A stretch of DNA of 31,424 nt from Porticoccaceae bacterium (lineage in GTDB: Bacteria > Pseudomonadota > Gammaproteobacteria > Pseudomonadales > Porticoccaceae): the NCBI GenBank assembly GCA_023228865.1, contig JALOAH010000054.1, positions 1-31,424 of the forward strand, written 5' to 3'. The notes beneath the pieces were generated by a model that saw only the letters and a program-made list of their open reading frames with translations, was not told the origin of the DNA and searched no databases. Positions within the stretch are counted from its first letter, which is position 1, and each line of letters begins with the position of its first letter. The translations under genes and the position numbers were made by a program. Shown here piece by piece: positions 8,780 to 19,000 of the stretch.

Positions 8780-10042
8780 TCAGCCGTACACCGGATAACG
8801 CTTACAGATCTCCAGTACTTTGGTTTTGACTGCGGCGATCACCTGCTCGGCGGTGCCGTTTTCCAGGGAATCGAGAACATCGCACATCCAGTGGGCGAGC
8901 TGCACACAATCCGCTTCCGTAAAGCCCCTGGTGGTCACGGCGGGGGTGCCGACCCGCAGACCGGAAGTAATAAAGGGCGAGCGGGGGTCGTTGGGCACAG
9001 CATTTTTGTTGACAGTTATATTGGCGGAGCCCAGAGCGGCATCCGCATCCTTGCCGGTGTAGGGTTTGCCGATCAGATCCACCAGCATCAAATGGTTTTC
9101 GGTGCCACCGGAAACAATGTTGAGGCCGCGCTCCATAAAGGTTTTCGCCATGGCCTTGGCGTTGACCACCACCTGCTTTTGGTAGGTCTTGAATTCTTCT
9201 GTGGCGGCTTCTTTGAAGCTGACGGCCTTGGCGGCAATCACATGCATCAAAGGACCGCCCTGGCCACCGGGGAAAACGGCGGAGTTCAACTTCTTTTCCA
9301 GCTCTTCATTGGCCTTGGCGAGAATAATGCCGCCGCGGGGACCGCGCAGGGTTTTATGGGTGGTGGAGGTGACCACATCGGCAAAAGGCATGGGATTGGG
9401 ATAAACACCTGCGGCCACCAGACCGGCAACATGGGCCATGTCCACCATCAGATAGGCGCCGACCTTGTCGGCAATGGCGCGGAATTTTGCCCAGTCCACC
9501 ACCTGGGAATAGGCAGAAAATCCAGCGATAATCATTTTGGGTTTGTGTTCCAGCGCCAGGGCTTCGACCTGGTCGTAATCAATAAGACCGGTTTCGTTGT
9601 TAAGACCGTACTGCACGGCATGATAGGTCTTGCCGGAGAAATTGGGCTTGGCGCCGTGGGTAAGGTGACCGCCGGCATCCAGGCTCATACCCAGCACGGT
9701 ATCGCCATGTTGCAAAAGTGCCAGAAAAACTGCGGCGTTGGCCTGGGAACCGGAGTGGGGCTGGACATTGGCGTAATCGGCGCCAAACAACGCCTTGACC
9801 CGCTCAATGGCGAGATCTTCCGCCTTGTCGACAAATTCACAACCGCCGTAGTAGCGCTTGTGGGGGTAGCCCTCTGCGTACTTGTTGGTCAGCACCGTGC
9901 CCTGAGCCGCCATCACCATGGGGCTGGCGTAGTTTTCCGAGGCAATCAGTTCAATATGTTCTTCCTGACGGAGCTCTTCTTGCTGGATGGCAGTCCACAG
10001 ATCAGGATCGTACTGGGCAATGGTTAAGTCTTTGTTAAACAT
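8780..10042 (-). CDS. glyA: serine hydroxymethyltransferase
   Basis: GlyA interconverts serine and glycine with tetrahydrofolate and is the main source of one-carbon units. It is a fold-type I PLP enzyme. The lysine that binds PLP lies in [13 protein letters not shown] at about residue 230. Other conserved blocks are [12 protein letters not shown] near residue 30, [15 protein letters not shown], the [11 protein letters not shown] segment and [14 protein letters not shown]. The 420 residues match the family. It heads the minus-strand block, with nrdR 46 bp downstream; the promoter should be in the 220 bp between its start and the terminator at 10262-10297. Confidence 0.97.
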   Translation of the reverse strand: MFNKDLTIAQYDPDLWTAIQQEELRQEEHIELIASENYASPMVMAAQGTVLTNKYAEGYPHKRYYGGCEFVDKAEDLAIERVKALFGADYANVQPHSGSQANAAVFLALLQHGDTVLGMSLDAGGHLTHGAKPNFSGKTYHAVQYGLNNETGLIDYDQVEALALEHKPKMIIAGFSAYSQVVDWAKFRAIADKVGAYLMVDMAHVAGLVAAGVYPNPMPFADVVTSTTHKTLRGPRGGIILAKANEELEKKLNSAVFPGGQGGPLMHVIAAKAVSFKEAATEEFKTYQKQVVVNAKAMAKTFMERGLNIVSGGTENHLMLVDLIGKPYTGKDADAALGSANITVNKNAVPNDPRSPFITSGLRVGTPAVTTRGFTEADCVQLAHWMCDVLDSLENGTAEQVIAAVKTKVLEICKRYPVYG

Positions 10043-10103
10043 AGTCTCGGCGCTTCCCCGCAGTGAAAGGTGATAAAAGGTAAGGAAGGAAAAAAGAGGC
10101 GGG

Positions 10104-10132
10104 ATTTTACACGATCAGAGGGCGGGTAACCA
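10104..10132 (-). promoter_or_regulatory. candidate sigma70 promoter for glyA
   Basis: On the minus strand a TAAAAT -10-like hexamer (10104-10109) lies 17 bp from TGGTTA (10127-10132), which matches the -35 consensus at only three positions. An A/T-rich stretch lies just upstream. The distance to the glyA start is about 60 nt. The gap 10043-10261 holds no gene, no glycine-riboswitch-like structure that I can recognise, and no other strong promoter. Confidence 0.3.
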
Positions 10133-10261
10133 GAAAAATGGCGATTTTTTCATCAATCACGGCTTCTGTGCGGACAGAACCATGAAGGGTTTGCGCGGGA
10201 TTATGCCGCAAGGAGAAAGACGATCAAGCCTTAAGAGCCTGCTCAAAGGTGTGTTTTAGAG

Positions 10262-10297
10262 AAAAAACAGCGGGATCCATCCGTTGGTATCCCGCTG
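10262..10297 (-). terminator. rho-independent terminator of the sigma/anti-sigma operon
   Basis: A perfect 9-bp stem (CAGCGGGAT at 10268-10276 with ATCCCGCTG at 10289-10297) encloses a 12-nt loop. Read on the minus strand it is followed directly by a run of six T (10262-10267) and then TCTCT. This is a classic intrinsic terminator about 90 bp past the stop of the putative anti-sigma gene. It separates that operon from glyA. Confidence 0.85.
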
Positions 10298-10388
10298 CCA
10301 TGCAATAACTGCCCCGAGTCCTCTCGTTGTGAACAGGCCGGACATCACTGCATCTTACTGGCACCATTCCCTGGCGCTCTTCCCCTTG

Positions 10389-10829
10389 CTAAAACTCATT
10401 GACCGGGCTTGCCTTAGGGCTTGCGGCTTTTTCACTTTTGGCGGTATTGGCTGAAGCGCCGCCGAGAAATTTACCTTGTATCGCTTGTCTGGGTTTGGCG
10501 GAAACCAGCAGCTTTTCCAAAGAAGTTTTACCGGCAGAGATTTGAAGGTCTGTAAACGAGGCCTTGGGCATGGCGTCGCGAATGGCCGCCTCAACAGTTT
10601 TGTGAAGGCCGGATATCGCCTCGGATCGGGGTGGAAAGTTGCTCACCAGAACAGCGACCACAAAAGAGGCGGCCATTGCTGCGGAGACAAAACCCAGATA
10701 GCGCCAACGCCGACCGCGAATCTCTGTCCGATTCAAATAGGCCTCCACCGCCGACCAGGCCGAACAGGGCGGCGAGAGCACCGCCAATTCGGCGAGAGCC
10801 CGATCCATTCGCTTATCACTGCTGGTCAT
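10389..10829 (-). CDS. putative membrane-bound anti-sigma factor
   Basis: This 146-residue protein has one hydrophobic segment (YLGFVSAAMAASFVVAVLV, about residues 44-63) between a short cytoplasmic N-terminus and a ~80-residue periplasmic part rich in Ala, Ser and Lys. It sits immediately after the ECF sigma gene and overlaps it by 14 bp. The ATG at 10829 has an AAGGGGA ribosome site 8 nt upstream, preferred over the GTG one codon earlier. Position and topology suggest an anti-sigma factor. No zinc anti-sigma motif (HxxxCxxC) is present; only one Cys is visible. I recognise no family domain, so the role is inferred from context. Confidence 0.65.
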   Translation of the reverse strand: MTSSDKRMDRALAELAVLSPPCSAWSAVEAYLNRTEIRGRRWRYLGFVSAAMAASFVVAVLVSNFPPRSEAISGLHKTVEAAIRDAMPKASFTDLQISAGKTSLEKLLVSAKPRQAIQGKFLGGASANTAKSEKAASPKASPVNEF

Positions 10830-11436
10830 CACAAATATCCCCTTGAATACTGCCGTTAACTACACCGCCCTGACCCTCGTCGCAGCGCGCCCGCTCCCTA
10901 TCGCCACTCTGCCACCACTGTCGAACCTGGCGCCTTGCCCGCATTAACTGGGTTTTGGAATAGCTTTCCGAGTAACCCAGCATGCTGGCAATTTCCTGAT
11001 GGGTATAACCCTCAACCCCGTACAGCCACAGCACCACGCGGCGTTCCGGCGCCAGACGGGAGAATGCGGAGGCAATATCCCTGGCCATTTCAGCGCTGCT
11101 GCTATCGCCTATGGCATGGTCGTCCACCAAAACTTCAACATTGTCCATGCGGCTATTGTTGCGGCGCAGGTTCATCAGCGCCGCATTGATAAACACCTTG
11201 CGCGCCCAGCCCCAGAACGGCGCCTCAAAGCGATACTGGCCAATATTCTCCACCAGGCTGAGCATGGCATCCTGAAGAATATCCCGCGCCTGCTGGGGAC
11301 ACTGGCAGAAGCGGTAGGCCAGGGTGTAGACCGGCTTTTCAAAGGCCACGTAAATTTCAAACAAGGCACCCCTGTCACCGGCCTGGGCTTGCCGGACAAG
11401 CTGTTCATCGATCTCCACCGCAAAAGCGCTTTTCAT
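10816..11436 (-). CDS. ECF-type RNA polymerase sigma factor
   Basis: This 206-residue protein has the two domains of an extracytoplasmic-function sigma factor. Region 2 spans about residues 10-85, with YTLAYRFCQCPQQARDILQD and FWGWARKVFINAALMNLRR. Region 4 spans about 125-172, with LAPERRVVLWLYGVEGYTHQ, EIASMLGYSESYSKTQL and a basic end RARRQVRQWW, a helix-turn-helix for the -35 element. The short acidic tail after region 4 is not conserved. It should direct transcription of a stress or envelope regulon and probably its own operon. The start ATG has TAGGA close upstream. Confidence 0.93.
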   Translation of the reverse strand: MKSAFAVEIDEQLVRQAQAGDRGALFEIYVAFEKPVYTLAYRFCQCPQQARDILQDAMLSLVENIGQYRFEAPFWGWARKVFINAALMNLRRNNSRMDNVEVLVDDHAIGDSSSAEMARDIASAFSRLAPERRVVLWLYGVEGYTHQEIASMLGYSESYSKTQLMRARRQVRQWWQSGDRERARCDEGQGGVVNGSIQGDICDDQQ

Positions 11437-11467
11437 AATCCTATAGATGCACCAAGGCCATAAAACG

Positions 11468-11505
11468 TCACAGGATTTTGTGATTATTTTTTATTTTTTT
11501 CACAA
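11468..11505. promoter_or_regulatory. overlapping TGTGA/TCACA inverted repeats upstream of the sigma gene
   Basis: The 255-bp divergent gap between the sigma gene and ettA contains TCACA-N6-TGTGA (11468-11483). Sharing its right arm is TTGTGA (11478-11483) facing TCACAA (11500-11505) across an A/T run. The arms resemble CRP/FNR half-sites, but the spacing and orientation do not match a standard CRP site. The site lies 32-70 bp from the sigma start, so it could be an operator; this is a pattern only. Confidence 0.25.
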
Positions 11506-11615
11506 TACCCCGGTTATCCGCAATCACTCCCCGCTTTTCTTGCCTGCTGTTGGAGCGGAATGACATCGACATCAATTTCTGCACTCAAGCGACGCAGATA
11601 GTTTTGTCGCAGTCT

Positions 11616-11623
11616 GCTAGAAT
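11616..11623 (+). promoter_or_regulatory. candidate extended -10 promoter of ettA
   Basis: The sequence CTGCTAGAAT contains TGC directly before TAGAAT (11618-11623), an extended -10 element. No good -35 hexamer is seen 16-18 bp upstream, as is typical for extended -10 promoters. Transcription would start about 60 nt before the ettA ATG. Confidence 0.35.
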
Positions 11624-11691
11624 TCGGCACAGTTTTGTCTTTACAGACACCTTCAACCATCGAAAAGCAACCGGGTTAACACAGTTTCATT

Positions 11692-13356
<1,665 letters not shown>

Positions 13357-13362
13357 ACTGAA

Positions 13363-13390
13363 AGCGCCGAAGCCGCCCGGCTTCGGCGCT
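13363..13390 (+). terminator. strong stem-loop after ettA
   Basis: AGCGCCGAAG (13363-13372) pairs perfectly with CTTCGGCGCT (13381-13390). Two further C-G pairs extend the stem into the 8-nt loop. It begins 6 nt after the ettA stop and ends 38 nt before the next gene. No T run follows, so it may be an incomplete terminator or an mRNA 3'-end stabiliser. Confidence 0.55.
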
Positions 13391-13428
13391 GCTGCGATTA
13401 CGCAAACACCCACAGCAGAGCTGCAGGC

Positions 13429-14025
13429 ATGACGGCAAAGATCGACATCCACTGTGTCAGAGGGTCGGCCATTGGCGACTGGATTCCAACCCTGGCGCAG
13501 CTGCGCATTGCGGTTTTTCGCGAATTTCCCTATCTCTACGATGGCACCATCGCGTACGAAGAAAAATATCTGCAAACCTATGTCAATTCGGCCACCAGCA
13601 TCGCCGTGCTGGCAATGGCCAACGGCGAGGTGATAGGCGCATCCACAGGGCTTGCCCTGGCGGACGAAGATCCCGCTTTTATTCAACCCTTCATCGACAA
13701 GGGCTACAACGTCGGCGACATTTTCTACTGCGCCGAATCCGTGCTTCTGCCCGATTACCGCGGCATGGGGGTTTACAAGTACTTTTTTAATGGGCGAGAA
13801 GCCCACGCCCGCAGCTTGCCCGCCATTAAAACCCTGGCGTTTTGCGCAGTACAGAGGCCACTCAATCACCCGCTTCGCCCGGCAAACTATGTTCCTCTCG
13901 ATGATATCTGGCGGCGCTTTGGTTACTGTCGCCGTCCGGAACTTGCCACAACCTTTCACTGGAAGGATGTCGATGAAGTAGAATCATCTGCCAAAGCCAT
14001 GGTGTTTTATACCAAGCAGCTGTGA
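13429..14025 (+). CDS. GNAT-like acetyltransferase
   Basis: This 198-residue soluble protein looks like a GCN5-related N-acetyltransferase. A beta-strand region IAVLAMANGEVIGASTGLAL (about residues 57-76) is followed by FYCAESVLLPDYRGMGVYKY, which holds the acetyl-CoA pyrophosphate loop (RGMGVY). The end has the usual late strand and aromatic segment. The substrate is unknown. The ATG at 13429 has GCAGG a few bases upstream. It lies 73 bp after ettA, behind a hairpin. The GNAT call rests on motif shape only; glycine spacing in the loop (RGMGVYK instead of RGxGxG/A) is somewhat off consensus. Confidence 0.7.
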   Translation: MTAKIDIHCVRGSAIGDWIPTLAQLRIAVFREFPYLYDGTIAYEEKYLQTYVNSATSIAVLAMANGEVIGASTGLALADEDPAFIQPFIDKGYNVGDIFYCAESVLLPDYRGMGVYKYFFNGREAHARSLPAIKTLAFCAVQRPLNHPLRPANYVPLDDIWRRFGYCRRPELATTFHWKDVDEVESSAKAMVFYTKQL

Positions 14026-14063
14026 TCTGTCCACCTTAAGCCATAACAACCAAGGATTCAAAA

Positions 14064-14582
14064 ATGAGCATTTCCCTCTACAAAGCCACCATACCCTCGT
14101 ACCTGCAAATTCTCGGCGCGGTCAGCGGTCTTCTCGACAAGGCGGAGCAGCATTGCGCCAGCAAGGGCTTGGCCGCCGACACCATCACCCAGGCCTGCCT
14201 GGCCGCTGATATGCGCCCTTTCGCCTACCAGATTACCTCTGTGTGCCACCATTCCTTAGGCGCAATAGAGGGGGTTCGCAAAGGCGTATTTTCCCCCGCC
14301 ACCGCGCCGCCACCCGCAGATTTTGCCAGCCTGCGCACCCGCATTACCGAGACCATCAGTGCCCTCGAGCAGATCACTGAAAAGGAAATGGAAGCCTTTA
14401 TCGGTCAGGCCATGGGTTTTGAAATGACGGGCTTGAGAATCGATTTTGTCGCCGAGGAATTTTTGCTGAGTTTTTCCCAGCCCAACTTTTATTTTCACGC
14501 CACCACCGCCTACGACATTTTGCGCTGGCAGGGGCTGGAAATCGGCAAGCGGGATTTTCTCGGCGCCATGCGGCGCCTGTAA
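14064..14582 (+). CDS. DUF1993 family protein
   Basis: This 172-residue soluble protein has the layout of DUF1993 proteins: an N-terminal SLYKATIPSYLQILGAVSGL helix, the ADMRPFAYQITSVCHHSLGA region near residue 50, and a C-terminal FYFHATTAYDILRWQGLEIG block. The family is helical and resembles the DinB/YfiT bundle; no function is established. The ATG at 14064 follows AAGGATTCAAAA, a good ribosome site. It is 38 bp after the acetyltransferase and likely co-transcribed with it. Confidence 0.85.
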   Translation: MSISLYKATIPSYLQILGAVSGLLDKAEQHCASKGLAADTITQACLAADMRPFAYQITSVCHHSLGAIEGVRKGVFSPATAPPPADFASLRTRITETISALEQITEKEMEAFIGQAMGFEMTGLRIDFVAEEFLLSFSQPNFYFHATTAYDILRWQGLEIGKRDFLGAMRRL

Positions 14583-14664
14583 GACCCTATACGGAGATTG
14601 CATCAGTAAGCGAATTTTGGTCACCCCCTGCAGGGCGAGATTTTTAAGGCGACGTGTTTTCCCC

Positions 14665-14686
14665 AGGAGCCTGGCTGCAGGCGCCA
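14665..14686 (+). repeat. REP-like hairpin (degenerate copy)
   Basis: AGGAGCC-TGGCTGCA-GGCGCCA resembles the REP family seen elsewhere in the window (AGGAGCC, hairpin, GGCGA). The stem here is GCCTG with CAGGC. It sits in the gap between the convergent DUF1993 gene and the PAS-GGDEF gene, 11 bp past the latter's stop. A CCCTGCAGGGCGAG segment at about 14626-14640 may be a further decayed copy. Confidence 0.45.
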
Positions 14687-14696
14687 AGGGCAGCCC

Positions 14697-15608
14697 TCAG
14701 GGAACCAGGTTGGCGATGCGAATCTGGTTTTTACCCTGCTGCTTGGCTTCGTACATGGCGCGATCCGCCGCGCTGAGTATTTGCGACACACTGTAGCTGA
14801 CGTCCTGGCTGCCGCAGTGGCAGAGCCCCATGGACAGGGTGACCGGCCAGTTTTGCACCTGCATATCCGCCATAATTCTAGCGCGAACCCGCTCCAGTAC
14901 CTGAAGGGCATCGTCGAGGGTGGCGCCCGGATGAATGGTGGCAAACTCGTCGCCGCCAATGCGGGCGACAAAATCCGTACCCCGGCAACCGGCGCGAATC
15001 AAGCCGGCAATTTCCTGAAGGACAAGATCCCCGAGGTCGTGGCCGTGGTTGTCGTTGACATGCTTGAAGTTGTCGATATCAATAAAACAGACCGCAAACT
15101 GCCAGCCGAACTGGCGCAATTCATCAATATCCTGTTCCAATTCCTGGGTAAAGGCGCGGCGATTGCCAAGGCCGGTCAGATGATCCGTCAAGGCCATGGT
15201 GCGCTCGTGCTCCAGTTCGCGGCGGATTTTTTCCTCCGTCAACTTAAACTGGGTGGCGTCGCGGACAAAGGCCAGGGCATAGGCGTTGGCGTCCAAATGG
15301 ATAACACTGAGCATAATTTCAACAGGAAAGGTCTCGCCGGACTTGCGCATACCCAACAGCCTCAGCCCTCGCCCCATGGGGCGATTCTCGCCGCAGGCAA
15401 AGAAATTGTTGATATGGATACGGTGCTGGGTTCTGGCATCTTCGGGCATTAACTGATCGAGGGGCTCGCCGAGAAGAGCATTTTGATCGTAACCAAACAT
15501 TCGCGCCAGCAGGCTGTTCACCAACACGATGGAACCGGACAGATCGACAACCAATGCCGCGTCGGGAATAATTTCGATCAGTTCTGACAGGGTTTTATCG
15601 GTTTTCAT
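14697..15608 (-). CDS. PAS-GGDEF diguanylate cyclase
   Basis: This 303-residue soluble protein has an N-terminal PAS sensor domain (about residues 8-120, with LVNSLLARMFGYDQNALLGE and GETFPVEIMLS). A linker leads to a GGDEF domain starting at DHLTGLGNRRAF (about residue 142). The active-site motif GGDEF is intact at 218-222, and the inhibitory I-site RGTD (209-212) is spaced five residues before it. It should make c-di-GMP and be feedback-inhibited. I chose the ATG at 15608, preceded by GCGGGGA. A TTG at 15674 would add 22 residues of poorly coding look. Transmembrane segments are absent. Confidence 0.9.
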   Translation of the reverse strand: MKTDKTLSELIEIIPDAALVVDLSGSIVLVNSLLARMFGYDQNALLGEPLDQLMPEDARTQHRIHINNFFACGENRPMGRGLRLLGMRKSGETFPVEIMLSVIHLDANAYALAFVRDATQFKLTEEKIRRELEHERTMALTDHLTGLGNRRAFTQELEQDIDELRQFGWQFAVCFIDIDNFKHVNDNHGHDLGDLVLQEIAGLIRAGCRGTDFVARIGGDEFATIHPGATLDDALQVLERVRARIMADMQVQNWPVTLSMGLCHCGSQDVSYSVSQILSAADRAMYEAKQQGKNQIRIANLVP

Positions 15609-15709
15609 TTCCCCGCCAGAATAACCCCGTCGTGCTAGTTTGCCAACAAAACTATTTACCGAAAGTTGCGCCAATTACTTTTTCCACGTCCACGCGCCCG
15701 CGCTGGGAA

Positions 15710-15761
15710 CCCTGTGTATTGTAGTTCTATGCGTTTCCACGCGGAGCGCTGGGAACGAGGC
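15710..15761 (+). repeat. dispersed direct repeat, copy A
   Basis: A segment starting CCCTGTGTATTGTAG and ending GGGAACGAGGC recurs 253 bp downstream (15963-16012). It contains a hairpin in which TTTCCACGC faces GCGCTGGGAA. Sequences of the TCCCACGC-GGAGCGTGGGAACGAG type are a known sort of intergenic repeat in gammaproteobacteria. It lies in the gap between two c-di-GMP genes. Confidence 0.6.
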
Positions 15762-15814
15762 CAGGCTGCACGCGGGAACATCCGACACCCTCAGGACTGC
15801 TCTGGCCTTGTGTT

Positions 15815-15837
15815 GTAGAGCCAGCCTTGCTGGCGAT
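15815..15837 (+). repeat. REP-like element 1
   Basis: GTAGAGCC followed by the hairpin GCCAGC-CTT-GCTGGC and GAT. It matches the REP consensus seen at 29435-29458 apart from one missing G and one loop base. It forms a divergent pair with the element at 15866-15892. Confidence 0.75.
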
Positions 15838-15865
15838 AGGGGTGGATGTTGGGGCGACTCCGCAG

Positions 15866-15892
15866 CAATCGCTTGCAGCGCAAGCTCCCACA
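15866..15892 (-). repeat. REP-like element 2
   Basis: Read on the minus strand: TGTGGGAGCTTGCGCTGCAA then GCGATTG. The stem is GCTTGC with GCAAGC around GCT, a covarying version of the GCCAGC/GCTGGC stem. It is the inverted partner of the element at 15815. The gap 15609-16025 contains no gene, only these elements and the two direct-repeat copies. Confidence 0.75.
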
Positions 15893-15962
15893 AAAAAGGG
15901 TTCCACCCAGTAGAGGCGTTCCGCCCTTTGAGCTATCCTGGTTCCCACGCTCCTGCGTGGAG

Positions 15963-16012
15963 CCCTGTGTCTTGTGGCGGTATGCGTTCCCATGGGGAAT
16001 GCGGAACGAGGC
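15963..16012 (+). repeat. dispersed direct repeat, copy B
   Basis: This is the second copy of the repeat at 15710-15761, starting CCCTGTGTCTTGTGG and ending GGAACGAGGC. Just upstream is a hairpin, CCACGC-TCCT-GCGTGG (about 15945-15960). The right end lies 14 bp from the stop of the CHASE-EAL gene. Confidence 0.6.
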
Positions 16013-16025
16013 AAATCTTACCGGG

Positions 16026-19000
16026 TTAATTCTTGGCCACTGGAAAAAGCGCGGCGATCTCGTCGGCCGCCACCGGCTCGCTGAAATAATAACCCTGATA
16101 GGCATCGCAGCCATGGGCGCGAAGAAATTCCCACTGCGCCCTGGTTTCGACACCCTCGGCGATGGTTTTAAAACCGAGGCCTCGGGCAATGCCGATAATG
16201 GCAATGACGATGGCCTGGTCTTCAGCGTCAAGGGGCAAGCCATCGACAAAGGATTTGTCAATTTTGAGCTTGTGAACAGGGTAGCGCTTGAGGTAGCTGA
16301 GAGACGAGTAACCGGTGCCAAAATCATCAATGGACAGGCTCACCCCCATGGCCTGCAGCTGACCCAATGTGGTGATGGTGCGGCTGGAATGCTCCATGGC
16401 GATACGCTCAGTAAGCTCCAACTCAAGCATGGCACTGGCAAGGTTGTTGGCGCGGAGAATTGTCGCCACCGTATCGCAAAAATTGTCTTTATAGAGCTGC
16501 ACAACCGAGAGGTTCACCGCCACAGAGAGCTCCGGCAGTCCCTGGGCGCGCCAGGCAGCCTGCTGCCGGGCGGCGGTGTCCATCACCCAGGTTCCTATAT
16601 CGATAATCAGGCCGCTCTCCTCGGCAATGGGAATAAAGGTTGCCGGCGAGATCATGCCCATTTCGGGGTGCTGCCAGCGAACCAGGGCTTCGACGCCGGT
16701 AATTTGTCCGGTTTCCATGGCCACCTGGGGCTGATAGTGAAGCACCAGTTGATTTTTGTTGAGGGCCTGGCGCAATTCGTTTTCGACAAACAATGTCTCA
16801 TTGGCCTGGGTTCTCATCATCTCCGTGAACGGCTGAACCGTATTGCGACCATTGTGTTTAGCCTGCGCCAGTGCCGCATCCGCCGACTGGATGAGCTGCT
16901 CAAAAGTGCGGCCGTGTTCGGGAAAAACGGCAATGCCAATGCTGCCGGTAAGGGCGAGGCGGCGGCCATCAATATCGAAAGGCTCGGCGATAACATTCAA
17001 CAAGCGTTCGGCAATGACGCCGGCCTGGGTACCATCGACGCCGGGCAGAAGGAGAAAAAACTCGTCGCCGCTCATGCGGCTCAGGGTGGAATCGAGGTGA
17101 AGTTGGCTGCTTAGACGCTGGGAAAGTTTTTTTAGTACCAGATCGCCAACGCTGTGACCGAGGGATTCATTGATAATTTTAAAGCGGTCGAGATCGATGC
17201 AAAGCAGAGCCACCCCTGTATTGCCGGCTTTGGCGGCCGCCAGCGCTCGCCGCGTTTTTTCGTGGAGCAGCTCCCGATTGGGCAGGCCGGTGAGGGAATC
17301 GTAATTGCTCAAATAATGGATTTGCTCTTCGCTGGCTTTTTTGTCGCTGATGTCGGTGGAGATCCCGCACAGGGCGTAGATGGAACCGTCGCCATGGCGC
17401 AGGGGGATTTTTACCGACCAGAAGGCTCTAGTGATTCCGGTGGCTTTTACCCTGTCAATTTCCTCTTTTTGCACGATCTCGCCATGCTCGAGAACCCGGC
17501 GGTCGTTGTCTCTGATACTGGCCACCGTCGCCGCATCAAAAAATTTGTCGTCGGTGCAGCCGAGCACCTTCTCGACTCTGTCGATGCCCCATAAATCGAG
17601 CACTTGCTGGTTGACAAAGGTATAGCGCCCTTCGCGATCCTTGAGGTAGATGCAGGCGCCGACATTTTCCAAAATCACCGACAACCGGCTTTCGCTGTCG
17701 CGCAGGGCGCGCTCAAATTCCAGGCGCTGAATTTCCCGGTCGAAATTATCGAGGGCAAAACTGATATCGCCGCTCATTTCCACCAACAGCGCAATGGTGT
17801 CCTCATCAAAAGCACCGATCTTGCCGTGGTAGACATTCAAAACCGCAAAAGCTTTGCCGTTGCGCTGCAAAGGAAATGCCGCCGCCGCTTTCCAGCCATA
17901 TTTTCTCGCTTTGTCGTGCCAGGGCGCCGTGCTGGGTTCCGCCAGATAATCGTTGATAATCACCGGCTCATTGTCGCGCATGGCTTTGCCCGTGGGACCT
18001 GCCCCTTCTGGAATGTCGCCCTGGGCGGATAGTCTCAGATCATCGAGATAATCCGTGCCCTCGCCATGGTTGGCAACGGGGCTAATAATTGCCGATGCCG
18101 TATCCAGTATTCCCACCCAGGCCATTTTCATACCGCCAAATTCCACCGCCATCCGGCACACCAACGGCAGCAGCTCCCGTTCTGTTTCCATTCTGACAAT
18201 GGCCTGGTTGATTTCACTGAGGGCGTGATAGAGATGCCCCAACCGCGCCGCTTTGCGTTCACTCTTATCCCAGCCCTTGGCGATAATAAACACCAGCAGT
18301 GCAAGAGCCATACTAAGGGCGCCACCGGCAAGGCCTATAAGGGTTGCCCTGGGCGGCAGGGTGGCATGACTTTTGAATTCCGGGGTATTGCTCAGCCGCA
18401 GCGTCCATTGCCGCGAGCCCACCTCGATGGTGCTTTCCACCTGCAACTCGCCGTCCCTGCGGCGCTGCTCGTGGGAAATGGCATCGGAATGGAAAAGTAG
18501 ATTGCGCCCCGACTCCGCATCCAGATCGAGAATTTCAATATCGATATGGGGATTGATTTCCTGTTCCAGGTAGGCCATGAAATCGGTCATGCGAAAGGGC
18601 ACATCCACCCAGCCCACCAGAGCTTGCCGGCGTTCATCCACCGTATCCAGGGGCGCGCCAATCTCATACACCGGCAGATACATGACAAAGGACGGGGTTT
18701 GCTGCAGGGACGCATCCTGCACCAGCGCCAGGGGCTGGGTAATAATGATTCTGCCGCTGTCCCGCGCCAGTTCCGCCGCGTCCCGGGCGAAGGGGTTACT
18801 GAAAACATCGAAACCCAGGGCGGCGATGTTATCCCCGGCGAGGGGTTCGATAAAAACAATGGGGGCAACCACAGTACGCGTGCTGGCGGGGTGAATGCGA
18901 TAGGTTAGGGGCAGCTCGGTGCTGATAGCCTGCAAATAGGCATCGAGGTCTTCCCTGGACAAGGCTTTGACAAAGGCCACGCCCTGAATACCACCGAGGT

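Noticed and set aside
8615..10027. 470-residue plus-strand open frame opposite glyA
   Set aside because: It is the antisense of a complete glyA gene with all catalytic motifs; GC-rich codon bias produces such long shadow frames.
10043..10261. Glycine riboswitch or purine-type operator upstream of glyA
   Set aside because: No conserved tandem aptamer core and no convincing PurR box was seen.
15846..17114. 422-residue plus-strand frame opposite the EAL domain
   Set aside because: It begins in repeat DNA and runs antisense to an intact EAL domain; a shadow frame.
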